Positions 56,028-64,000 of a stretch of 64,000 bases of DNA are shown in pieces. Location of the stretch: contig NZ_CDBH01000060.1 in the NCBI RefSeq assembly GCF_000820305.1, positions 25,883-89,882 on the forward strand, read 5' to 3'. This DNA is from Aeromonas dhakensis (GTDB lineage Bacteria > Pseudomonadota > Gammaproteobacteria > Enterobacterales > Aeromonadaceae). Within the stretch, counting starts at the first letter, position 1; the number at the start of each line of letters is the position of its first letter. The notes under the pieces are model-generated. The model made no database searches. It saw nothing but the letters and a program-made list of their open reading frames with translations, and had not been told where the DNA came from. The translations under genes were made by a program, and so were the position numbers.

Positions 56028-58217
56028 TCAACGACTGGCCTCGTCACGGGCCTGGCTCATCTTGCCTGCCAGCGCCTTGAGCGCCTCATTGGCAAAAATA
56101 TCCTCCAGATCGGTGGAGAGCTTGCGGCGCCAGTTCGGGTACTCGTAACTGGTGCCAGGCACGTTGACCGGCTTGTCCATCTCCAGCCAATCCTCCAGCT
56201 GGGTGCTGAACAGGGCGCAGCTGCCGCGAGACATGTGCAGTTGCAGACCGTGGTTGAGCTCGGTGTTCATGCCAACCCAGTTCACGTCGTGGCTGATGTT
56301 GCCGGAGATCACCCCGTGGCCGTGCAGGCTGTCGAGAATGCGCTGCTTGGCCTGGTGGCGATCAGCATACAGGGTCTTGAGTACGTCTTCATCTGGATAC
56401 AAGCCCAGCTCGCGCCCCAGCGCCAGATCGTCACAATGCCAGAAGCCCTTGAGGGTCGGCATGTCGTGGGTGGTCAGCGCCGACATCGCCTGCTCGGCAT
56501 AGTGCGCCGGGGAGATGAAGCCACCATCGTCCTTGGAGCGCTCAAAGAAGAACACCTTGTAGGAGTGGACGCCGTTCTCCTTCAGGGTCACGTCGATCCC
56601 CTCCGGCACGGTACCGAGATCCTCGCCGATCAGCAGACACTGATTGCGGTGGGACTCGAGGGCCAGGATGCCAAGCAGATCGTTGACCGGATAGTAGATG
56701 TAGGCGCCTTTGGCGGCCGACTCTCCGGGCGGCACCCACCACAGGCGCAACAAGGCCATCACGTGGTCGATACGCAGCGCGCCGCAGGAGCGCATGTTGG
56801 CACGGAACAGATCCACCATGGGCTGGTAGGCCGCCTCGAACAGCTGGTTCGGGTTCATGGGGGGCAGACCCCAGTTCTGACCGAGCGGGCCCAGGATATC
56901 GGGCGGCGCACCGACCGAGGCTTTCGGGCAGTAGAGATCCCGGTTGGCCCAGATCTCGGTGGAACCTTCGGAGACGCCCACCGCCAGATCGCGGTAGATC
57001 CCCATCACCATGCCCGCCGCCTTGGCACGGGCGTCGGCCCGGGCCAGCTGCTCGTCGGCCAGGAACTGCAGATAGAGGTAGAAATTCACATCCTGACTGT
57101 GCTCGGCCATCCAGGCCGCCACTTCAGGATTGTGATAGTCGCGAAACGGCTCCGGCCACACCGGCCAGCCCCAGGCATTCTCGCCCTTGGCATAGAAGTG
57201 GGCTTGCAGGGCATCGAAGGCGGCCTGTTGTTGCAGGCTGTCGCCGCCGGCGGCAACGAATGTATCGAAGGCGGCCTGACGCTCGGCACTCAAGCTGGCC
57301 TGATCGAACACCTGGCGCAGCATGCCGAGTTTGGTCTCGATGACGCCGGTGTAATCCACGTTGCCCTTGGCACGCAGCTCGCTCAGATGCTGCTGGAAGG
57401 CGGGGCTTGCCACTTCCGCCTTGAGACCTGCGTTCCCTTGGAATTCGGGCACGGCCTCCACATCGATGTAGGCCACGTTGAGCCAGCGTCGGGACGAGGG
57501 GCTGTAAGGGCTGGCGCTCTCCGGGTTGGCCGGATAGAGGGCATGGATCGGGTTGAGGCCGACGAAGTGGGCGCCCCAGGCGGCCATCTTCTCGACCAGC
57601 TGACCCAGATCGCTGAAATCGCCGATGCCCCAGTTGTGGCGGCTGCGCAGGCAGTAGAGCTGCACGCTCGGGCCCCACACCTTGCGGCCATTGGCGATGG
57701 GAGGCTGCTTGTAGCATGCCATGGGCGCGACGATGAGGCGCATGCTGGCGAGCGGCTCGTCGTTGCCCTCCTCCAGCAGGAGCAGATCGTGATAACCCAG
57801 CTCGGGCTGCACATCCAGGGCCACGCGATAGGCCTGGCACTCCATCTCTTCGAATTCGGCCACGCCGACCAGCTCACCGTCGATGGGGGTAAGCTGACCG
57901 GACAACAGGCCGCCCTGCTCCAGCTTGAGCTGCCAGGTGAGGGCGTCGTTGACGAATTCGATGGGCAGACGGACTTCGAGGGTAATGGGCTCGCCGCTGC
58001 GGACCACCATCACGGGATCCAGCGCACGCAGCCAGTGCTGGCGGTGTTCCTGCTCAAGCTGCTCGGTCAGGGCCGCCTCGTCATCGACGCGGTAACCCAT
58101 GGCGCCCAGCATGGCGGCCTTGCTCTCTTCGGATACCTGAGCCGGGTGGCCCCAGGCATCAACATACTCGCTGGCGATACCTTTAGCGGCAGCCAGCTGT
58201 TCAATCAGGGTGGTCAT
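56028..58217 (-). CDS. malQ: 4-alpha-glucanotransferase (amylomaltase)
   Basis: 729 residues, a long-form MalQ (E. coli 694). Transfers glucan segments between maltodextrins. GH77 features: HNWGIGDFSDLGQLV, WPVWPEPFRDY, ALRIDHVMALLRLWWVP with the nucleophile Asp, and LIGEDLGTVPEGI with the acid Glu. Start 58217 gives the family N-terminus MTTLIEQLAAAKGI. First gene of the malQ-glgB-glgX set; linking maltodextrin and glycogen metabolism makes functional sense. Confidence 0.94.
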   Translation of the reverse strand: MTTLIEQLAAAKGIASEYVDAWGHPAQVSEESKAAMLGAMGYRVDDEAALTEQLEQEHRQHWLRALDPVMVVRSGEPITLEVRLPIEFVNDALTWQLKLEQGGLLSGQLTPIDGELVGVAEFEEMECQAYRVALDVQPELGYHDLLLLEEGNDEPLASMRLIVAPMACYKQPPIANGRKVWGPSVQLYCLRSRHNWGIGDFSDLGQLVEKMAAWGAHFVGLNPIHALYPANPESASPYSPSSRRWLNVAYIDVEAVPEFQGNAGLKAEVASPAFQQHLSELRAKGNVDYTGVIETKLGMLRQVFDQASLSAERQAAFDTFVAAGGDSLQQQAAFDALQAHFYAKGENAWGWPVWPEPFRDYHNPEVAAWMAEHSQDVNFYLYLQFLADEQLARADARAKAAGMVMGIYRDLAVGVSEGSTEIWANRDLYCPKASVGAPPDILGPLGQNWGLPPMNPNQLFEAAYQPMVDLFRANMRSCGALRIDHVMALLRLWWVPPGESAAKGAYIYYPVNDLLGILALESHRNQCLLIGEDLGTVPEGIDVTLKENGVHSYKVFFFERSKDDGGFISPAHYAEQAMSALTTHDMPTLKGFWHCDDLALGRELGLYPDEDVLKTLYADRHQAKQRILDSLHGHGVISGNISHDVNWVGMNTELNHGLQLHMSRGSCALFSTQLEDWLEMDKPVNVPGTSYEYPNWRRKLSTDLEDIFANEALKALAGKMSQARDEASR

Positions 58218-59560
<1,343 letters not shown>

Positions 59561-59586
59561 TTTGGGATAAGCAATCAAGTAGCTTG

Positions 59587-59613
59587 AAAAAGGCGGCCAT
59601 GGGCCGCCTTTTT
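59587..59613 (+). terminator. gapA terminator
   Basis: AAAAAGGCGGCC/GGCCGCCTTTTT hairpin right after gapA. Confidence 0.9.
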
Positions 59614-59675
59614 GTATTCTGGACCGGGATTATTCCACCCTTCTCTTCTGAATGTGCGCGAGCACAGGAGTCCTC

Positions 59676-60542
59676 ATGCAACCGACACGCACTCTGACTG
59701 CCCACTGTACCCTCAGCCACCACCCGGCAGGCCAGCCGCTGCTGACCATCGACAACGGCTACGCCAGGGCACAAATCAGCCTGTTTGGCGCCCACGTACT
59801 GAGCTATCAGCGCCATGATGAACCCGCCTCCATCTGGCTCAGCGACATGGCTGTGCTGGATGGCAGCAAGCCCATTCGCGGCGGCATTCCTCTCTGCTGG
59901 CCCTGGTTCGGCCCGGCGCCGGCCCGCGTCGGCAGCGGCAAGCCCTCCCACGGCTTTGCCCGCACCAGCCTGTGGACGCTGGACGGCGTCTCCGATCACG
60001 GCGACGGTACGCTCGTCCATCTGTCTCTGCGTGACAACGAGGCCACTCGTCAGCTCTGGCCTCACGCCTTCGAGCTGGAGCTGGATGTGCTGGTGGGCAA
60101 GGAGCTGGCCCTGGTACTGACTACCCGCAACACAAGTAAAGAGCCCCTCGTCTACGGCGGTGCCCTGCACACCTACCTGCAGATAAGCGCGCCGGAGGCA
60201 GTGAGCGTCAGCGGCCTTGGCGAGCCCTATGCCGACAAGCTGACCGGCCAGAATGGCCAGCAGCAGGGCGCTTTGACCCTGAACGGCCCGCTGGATCGGG
60301 TCTACTGGCAGCCAGATGCCCAGGTCAGCATTCAGGATGGCGAGCGTCAGACCCGGGTGGTCAGCGGCAACCACGACAGCGTGGTGGTCTGGACCCCCTG
60401 GCTGGGAGGTGCGAGTGCCATGGCCGACATGAGTGATGACGGCTATCGCACCATGCTGTGCGTCGAGGCGGCCATCGCCAGCGAGACAGGCGTGATCGTC
60501 GCCCCCGACGAGGAGCACAGCTTCTCCACCGTGATTATCTGA
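59676..60542 (+). CDS. yeaD: D-hexose-6-phosphate mutarotase, YeaD-like
   Basis: 288 residues. Aldose-1-epimerase-like fold. Conserved blocks are RGGIPLCWPWFG, KPSHGFARTSLW with a candidate catalytic His, and GGALHTYLQIS. The Glu in MLCVEAAIASE near the C-terminus is the probable base. It interconverts anomers of glucose-6-phosphate. In E. coli yeaD also lies directly after gapA, which supports the call. CAGGAG lies 5 nt before ATG 59676. Confidence 0.92.
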   Translation: MQPTRTLTAHCTLSHHPAGQPLLTIDNGYARAQISLFGAHVLSYQRHDEPASIWLSDMAVLDGSKPIRGGIPLCWPWFGPAPARVGSGKPSHGFARTSLWTLDGVSDHGDGTLVHLSLRDNEATRQLWPHAFELELDVLVGKELALVLTTRNTSKEPLVYGGALHTYLQISAPEAVSVSGLGEPYADKLTGQNGQQQGALTLNGPLDRVYWQPDAQVSIQDGERQTRVVSGNHDSVVVWTPWLGGASAMADMSDDGYRTMLCVEAAIASETGVIVAPDEEHSFSTVII

Positions 60543-60562
60543 GCCGGATGAGGTTCAGATAA

Positions 60563-60590
60563 ATAAAAAGGGCTCCCGCGGGAGCCCTCC
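60563..60590 (-). terminator. nadA terminator
   Basis: AGGGCTCCCG/CGGGAGCCCT hairpin; on the minus strand it is followed by TTTTTATTTATC. Confidence 0.85.
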
Positions 60591-60612
60591 TTGCATCTCT
60601 TCACCACCCCTG

Positions 60613-61686
60613 TCAGGCATTGCCCTGGGTCTTGAGCTTGAGCTCGGCGGCGAAGTCAAGCATGCGGTCGAGCGGGATCAGAGCCTTCACCCGCAGTGCC
60701 TCATCCACATGGATCTCGTGGCGCTCGGCGCCGTCGGTCAGGGCCGACTTGATGGCCACCAGACCGTTCATCGCCATCCAGGGGCAGTGGGCACAGCTGC
60801 GGCAGGTGGCACCATCGCCACCGGTCGGCGCTTCCACCATCTCCTTCTCCGGGCAGGCCTGCTGCATCTTGTAGAAGATGCCGCGATCGGTCGCCACGAT
60901 GAGCTTCTGCTGGGGCAACTCCCTGGCCGCCTTGATCAGCTGGCTGGTGGATCCAACCGCATCGGCCAGTTCGATCACCGAGGCGGGCGATTCCGGGTGC
61001 ACCAGCACGGCGGCATCCGGATTCTGCTCCTTCAGCTCGCGCAGGGCGCGGGCCTTGAATTCGTCGTGGACGATGCAGTGGCCCTGCCAGCGCAGCATCT
61101 CGGCCCCCGTCTTCTTCTCGATATAGGCTCCCAGGTGACGGTCAGGGCCCCAGATGATCTTGTGACCCTGGCTGTCCAGGTGCTCGACGATCTCCAGCGC
61201 GATGCTGGAAGTGACCACCCAGTCCGCCCGCGCCTTGACCGCCGCGGAAGTGTTGGCATAGACCACCACGATGTGATCGGGATGGGCGTCACAGAAGGCG
61301 GAGAACTGCTCGATGGGGCAGCCCAGATCGAGGGAACACTCGGCCTCCAGGGTCGGCATCAGCACCCGCTTGTGGGGGCTCAGGATCTTGGAGGTCTCCC
61401 CCATGAAGCGCACGCCGGCGACGATCAGGGTCTGCGCCTCATGATCGCGACCAAAACGGGCCATCTCGAGGGAGTCACCGACGAAACCGCCAGTCTCCTC
61501 CGCCAGCGCCTGGATCTCGGGATCCGTGTAGTAGTGGGCGACCAGCACAGCCTTGCGCTCCTTGAGCAGTGCCTTGATGTCTGCGATCAGGGTCGTCTTC
61601 TGCTCGGCGCTCAGGGGAAGGGGCTTGGCCGGAAACGGATAGTCCATCTCGACTGCCGGCGGGACATTGTTCAGTGCATTGCTCAT
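60613..61686 (-). CDS. nadA: Quinolinate synthase
   Basis: 357 residues. Condenses iminoaspartate with dihydroxyacetone phosphate in NAD biosynthesis using a 4Fe-4S cluster. Cluster cysteines are in [10 protein letters not shown], the middle ITGAEML...CIVH region and [10 protein letters not shown]. Substrate motifs [10 protein letters not shown] and [11 protein letters not shown] are present. nadB is not adjacent. It has its own terminator and is divergent from the chemoreceptor gene. Confidence 0.96.
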   Translation of the reverse strand: MSNALNNVPPAVEMDYPFPAKPLPLSAEQKTTLIADIKALLKERKAVLVAHYYTDPEIQALAEETGGFVGDSLEMARFGRDHEAQTLIVAGVRFMGETSKILSPHKRVLMPTLEAECSLDLGCPIEQFSAFCDAHPDHIVVVYANTSAAVKARADWVVTSSIALEIVEHLDSQGHKIIWGPDRHLGAYIEKKTGAEMLRWQGHCIVHDEFKARALRELKEQNPDAAVLVHPESPASVIELADAVGSTSQLIKAARELPQQKLIVATDRGIFYKMQQACPEKEMVEAPTGGDGATCRSCAHCPWMAMNGLVAIKSALTDGAERHEIHVDEALRVKALIPLDRMLDFAAELKLKTQGNA

Positions 61687-61826
61687 TGCGACTGTTCCAT
61701 CAACGCTTGGAAAGGCAAAAATTATAACCAGAAGCCGTGCACAAACCCATCAACAAATCAGGTGCCGTGCAAGCGTCCGAATATACTCATGTCATTCGTT
61801 GTCATTCTTGCCAAAGGAGTAGTCGG

Positions 61827-63932
61827 ATGAAACAACGTTCACTCAAGACCAAGCTGCTGCTGCTCACCATGGGTCTGTTTATCGCCAGCGGCCTCGCCAT
61901 GACCCTGATGCAATCCTCCTCGCTGAACTCCCTGCGCAACGACATAGTGAGCCAGACCCGCCAGGCGCTGGAGCAGGAGGTATCCCGTACCCTGCAATTT
62001 CAAGCCGAGCGCTATGCGGTGCAGATAGCCGCTCTGCTGCAACAGTCCTATCAGGTGCCGCTGGGCATGGCAGCTCAACTGGAGGGCAGCATGGCTCAGC
62101 CTGACGGGCTGCTGAGCCGTCCCCAGGTCGAGATGCTGCTTCGCAGCCGTCTGCAGCAGGCCGGCGGCATCAGCTCCATCTACGCCCAGTTTGAGCCCGA
62201 CGGGTATGACGGTCAGGATGCCAGCTGGATGGCCGGCGCCTCCCACTCCGTCGCCAGCAAGGGCAGCCTGGAGATTTATTTTACCCGGGATCAGGGGGGC
62301 CAGATCAGCCAGCAACCGGTGGATGCCGCCAGCAGTGCCGCCAAATACGACACCTCGGTCAACGAGTTCGGCATTCGCAACAGCGAGTGGTACCTGTGCG
62401 GCCGCGACACCCTGCGCCCCTGCCTGATGGAGCCCTATCTCTACGAAATCAGCCCGGGCAACCAGATGCTGATGACCAGCCTGACGGTGCCCATCCTGAA
62501 GGCGGGCAAATTTGTCGGCATCACCGGCGTCGACATGAACCTCCCCATCTTCCAGCAACTGGCCGAGAGCCTCGGCAAGAGCCTTTACGACAACCAGGCC
62601 GAGGTCACCCTGGTCAGCAAGATGGGGCTCATCGTCGGCAGCAACCGCCACGCCGACAAGCTGGGACGACCGTTGACGGAAGCCGGCCTCACGGCTCCTA
62701 CCGGCCAGGCACAGAGCACGGAGAGCGACTTCATCCTGCAGCAACCGGTCAGGATCGATGCCGCCGACAGCCAGTGGTGGCTGATGATCAAGGTGCCCAA
62801 GGCGCTGGCCCTCAGCCAGGCCAACACCATCAGCAACCAGCTGGGCGACCTGCTGCAGGCCACCCAGCAGCAGCAGTTGATCGCCATCGTCGTCGTCACC
62901 CTGCTGGCGCTGGCGTTGCTCATCTGGTTCATCCAGAGCATCACGGCTCCCCTCTCCCTCATCAGCCGCCATGTGTCTCACCTCGCCAGTCACGAGGGAG
63001 ACCTGACCCAGCAGATGAAGATAGACACCCACCAGGAGCTGATCGAACTGGGTGGCCACCTCAACGCCTTCCTCGGCAAGCTGCGCGGCATGGTACAGGG
63101 CAGCAAGCAGATTGGCCAGCAGGTGCACCAGCAGGCCAGTGGCATGAAGCAGACGGCCGATACCATGCGCAGCAGCCTGGATGAGCAGAGCCTGGAGCTG
63201 GAGAGCGTGGTCAGCGCCATGCATCAGATGAGCACCACGGCGGTCAGCGTGGCGGGTTATGCGGAGCAGGCGGCTCAGGAGTCTGAGACGGCGACCCACC
63301 ACATAAGCACGGCCCAGCAGACCCTGAGCCGGGCCCGCAACGAGATCCACACCCTGGTCGAGGACATGCATCAGGCCGACAAGGCGGTCGCCCAGGTCGC
63401 CCAGCGCAGCGCCAATATCAGCCGCATTCTCGACGTGATCAGGGCCATCGCCGAACAGACCAACCTGCTGGCGCTCAATGCGGCCATCGAGGCGGCGCGG
63501 GCCGGCGACATGGGGCGCGGTTTTGCCGTGGTGGCAGATGAAGTACGGGCCCTGGCCAACAAGACCCGGGAGTCCACCGACGAGATAGGTCAGCTCATCG
63601 GCAGCCTGCAGACCGAAGTCAGCAGCAGCCAGCAGTTGATGAGTACCGGCATCGCCCGTTCGGCCAGCACGGTAGAAGGGACGGAGCAGGCGTTTGAAGC
63701 CCTCAACCAGGTGGTCACCCAGATCCAGCAGATCCACGACCACATCAGCCAGGTGGCCACGGCGGCCGAGCAGCAGAGCGCCGTCAGCGACACCATCAAC
63801 CAGAACCTGATGCGGATCGGCGATGCCGCTACCACCCTGGGGCAGGAGGCCAATGCCAGCCACCGCCTGAGCGAGCAGCTGGAACAGGCCGCGACGGCGC
63901 TGGCCAACCAGCTCGAGCGGCTGAGAACCTGA
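61827..63932 (+). CDS. Methyl-accepting chemotaxis protein with Cache-type sensor
   Basis: 701 residues. A first membrane helix ([18 protein letters not shown], about 11-29) is followed by a periplasmic double-Cache-like domain to about residue 355, with [20 protein letters not shown] carrying a Cys pair. The second helix is [23 protein letters not shown] and the signalling domain follow, with the hairpin tip [19 protein letters not shown] and [13 protein letters not shown]. No C-terminal CheR-tethering pentapeptide is seen. The ligand is unknown. AAAGGAG lies 7 nt before ATG 61827. Confidence 0.93.
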   Translation: MKQRSLKTKLLLLTMGLFIASGLAMTLMQSSSLNSLRNDIVSQTRQALEQEVSRTLQFQAERYAVQIAALLQQSYQVPLGMAAQLEGSMAQPDGLLSRPQVEMLLRSRLQQAGGISSIYAQFEPDGYDGQDASWMAGASHSVASKGSLEIYFTRDQGGQISQQPVDAASSAAKYDTSVNEFGIRNSEWYLCGRDTLRPCLMEPYLYEISPGNQMLMTSLTVPILKAGKFVGITGVDMNLPIFQQLAESLGKSLYDNQAEVTLVSKMGLIVGSNRHADKLGRPLTEAGLTAPTGQAQSTESDFILQQPVRIDAADSQWWLMIKVPKALALSQANTISNQLGDLLQATQQQQLIAIVVVTLLALALLIWFIQSITAPLSLISRHVSHLASHEGDLTQQMKIDTHQELIELGGHLNAFLGKLRGMVQGSKQIGQQVHQQASGMKQTADTMRSSLDEQSLELESVVSAMHQMSTTAVSVAGYAEQAAQESETATHHISTAQQTLSRARNEIHTLVEDMHQADKAVAQVAQRSANISRILDVIRAIAEQTNLLALNAAIEAARAGDMGRGFAVVADEVRALANKTRESTDEIGQLIGSLQTEVSSSQQLMSTGIARSASTVEGTEQAFEALNQVVTQIQQIHDHISQVATAAEQQSAVSDTINQNLMRIGDAATTLGQEANASHRLSEQLEQAATALANQLERLRT

Positions 63933-63946
63933 CGCCGAACAGCCAT

Positions 63947-63976
63947 AAAAAAAGCCCGCATTGCTGCGGGCTTTTT
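63947..63976 (+). terminator. Chemoreceptor gene terminator
   Basis: AAGCCCGCA/TGCGGGCTT hairpin followed by T5. Confidence 0.9.
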
Positions 63977-64000
63977 CAATCTGGTGGTCGTTACTGGGAT

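Overview
The window looks like chromosomal DNA of a GC-rich gammaproteobacterium, most likely an Aeromonas or close relative. This is inferred from gene content and the E. coli-like lengths of housekeeping proteins (CysG, QmcA, YheS, RlmJ, PutP, AckA, GlgB, GapA, NadA), not from any database search. I recognise no rRNA, tRNA, CRISPR array or insertion sequence. Most of the window is compact, GC-rich core gene content. Two markedly AT-rich patches (about 1-2870 and 17000-18480) look like acquired or poorly conserved islands.

Layout. 1-2764: four AT-rich genes, including a secreted alpha/beta hydrolase and an HTH/GIY-YIG-like protein. 2920-9279 (minus): assimilatory sulfate activation operon cysG-cysD-cysN-SLC13 permease-cysC, with a recognisable promoter before cysG. 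9464-16999: qmcA-nfeD, a CBS protein, yheS (ABC-F), a TIGR02444 gene, rlmJ, small membrane proteins, a LprI/MliC-type lysozyme-inhibitor fusion and a VOC protein. 17248-18473: two AT-rich unknown genes. 18629-26175 (minus): putP, an L,D-transpeptidase, a YbdG-like MscS channel, ackA without pta beside it, a YhcH/YjgK-like protein and an acyltransferase. 26331-31855: a Met-rich multicopper oxidase, a YgeA-like racemase, two LysE exporters and a divergent MocR regulator. 31898-36946: lipoprotein, unknown periplasmic protein, DUF3142 protein and a degenerate-receiver protein. 36978-40761: two paralogous sodium:amino-acid (NSS) symporters flanking an orphan periplasmic solute-binding protein. 40976-51570: oxygenase, DUF2799 lipoprotein, HAD phosphatase, MFS exporter with a divergent Cys-rich regulator, Lrp-type regulator, MarR/OhrR-like regulator with divergent CurA-type reductase, Nudix hydrolase, chromate transporter and msrB. 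51627-58217 (minus): malQ-glgB-glgX glycogen/maltodextrin cluster. 58565-63932: gapA, a YeaD-type mutarotase, nadA and a Cache-type chemoreceptor.

The most interesting signals are regulatory. The first NSS symporter is preceded by what reads as a complete transcription attenuator: a short Phe-containing leader peptide, three mutually exclusive pairings and a terminator. Two intergenic regions 21 kb apart (24.8 kb and 45.8 kb) share a homologous structured element, each placed just upstream of a minus-oriented intrinsic terminator with no protein gene on that strand, so they look like members of one RNA family. The 3' end of the Nudix gene, including its stop codon, is amplified into a 63-bp minisatellite. 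A remnant copy of the 3' end of the racemase gene lies directly downstream of the intact gene.

Start sites were chosen from Shine-Dalgarno spacing, signal peptides and family lengths. All functions are inferred from motifs read by eye.
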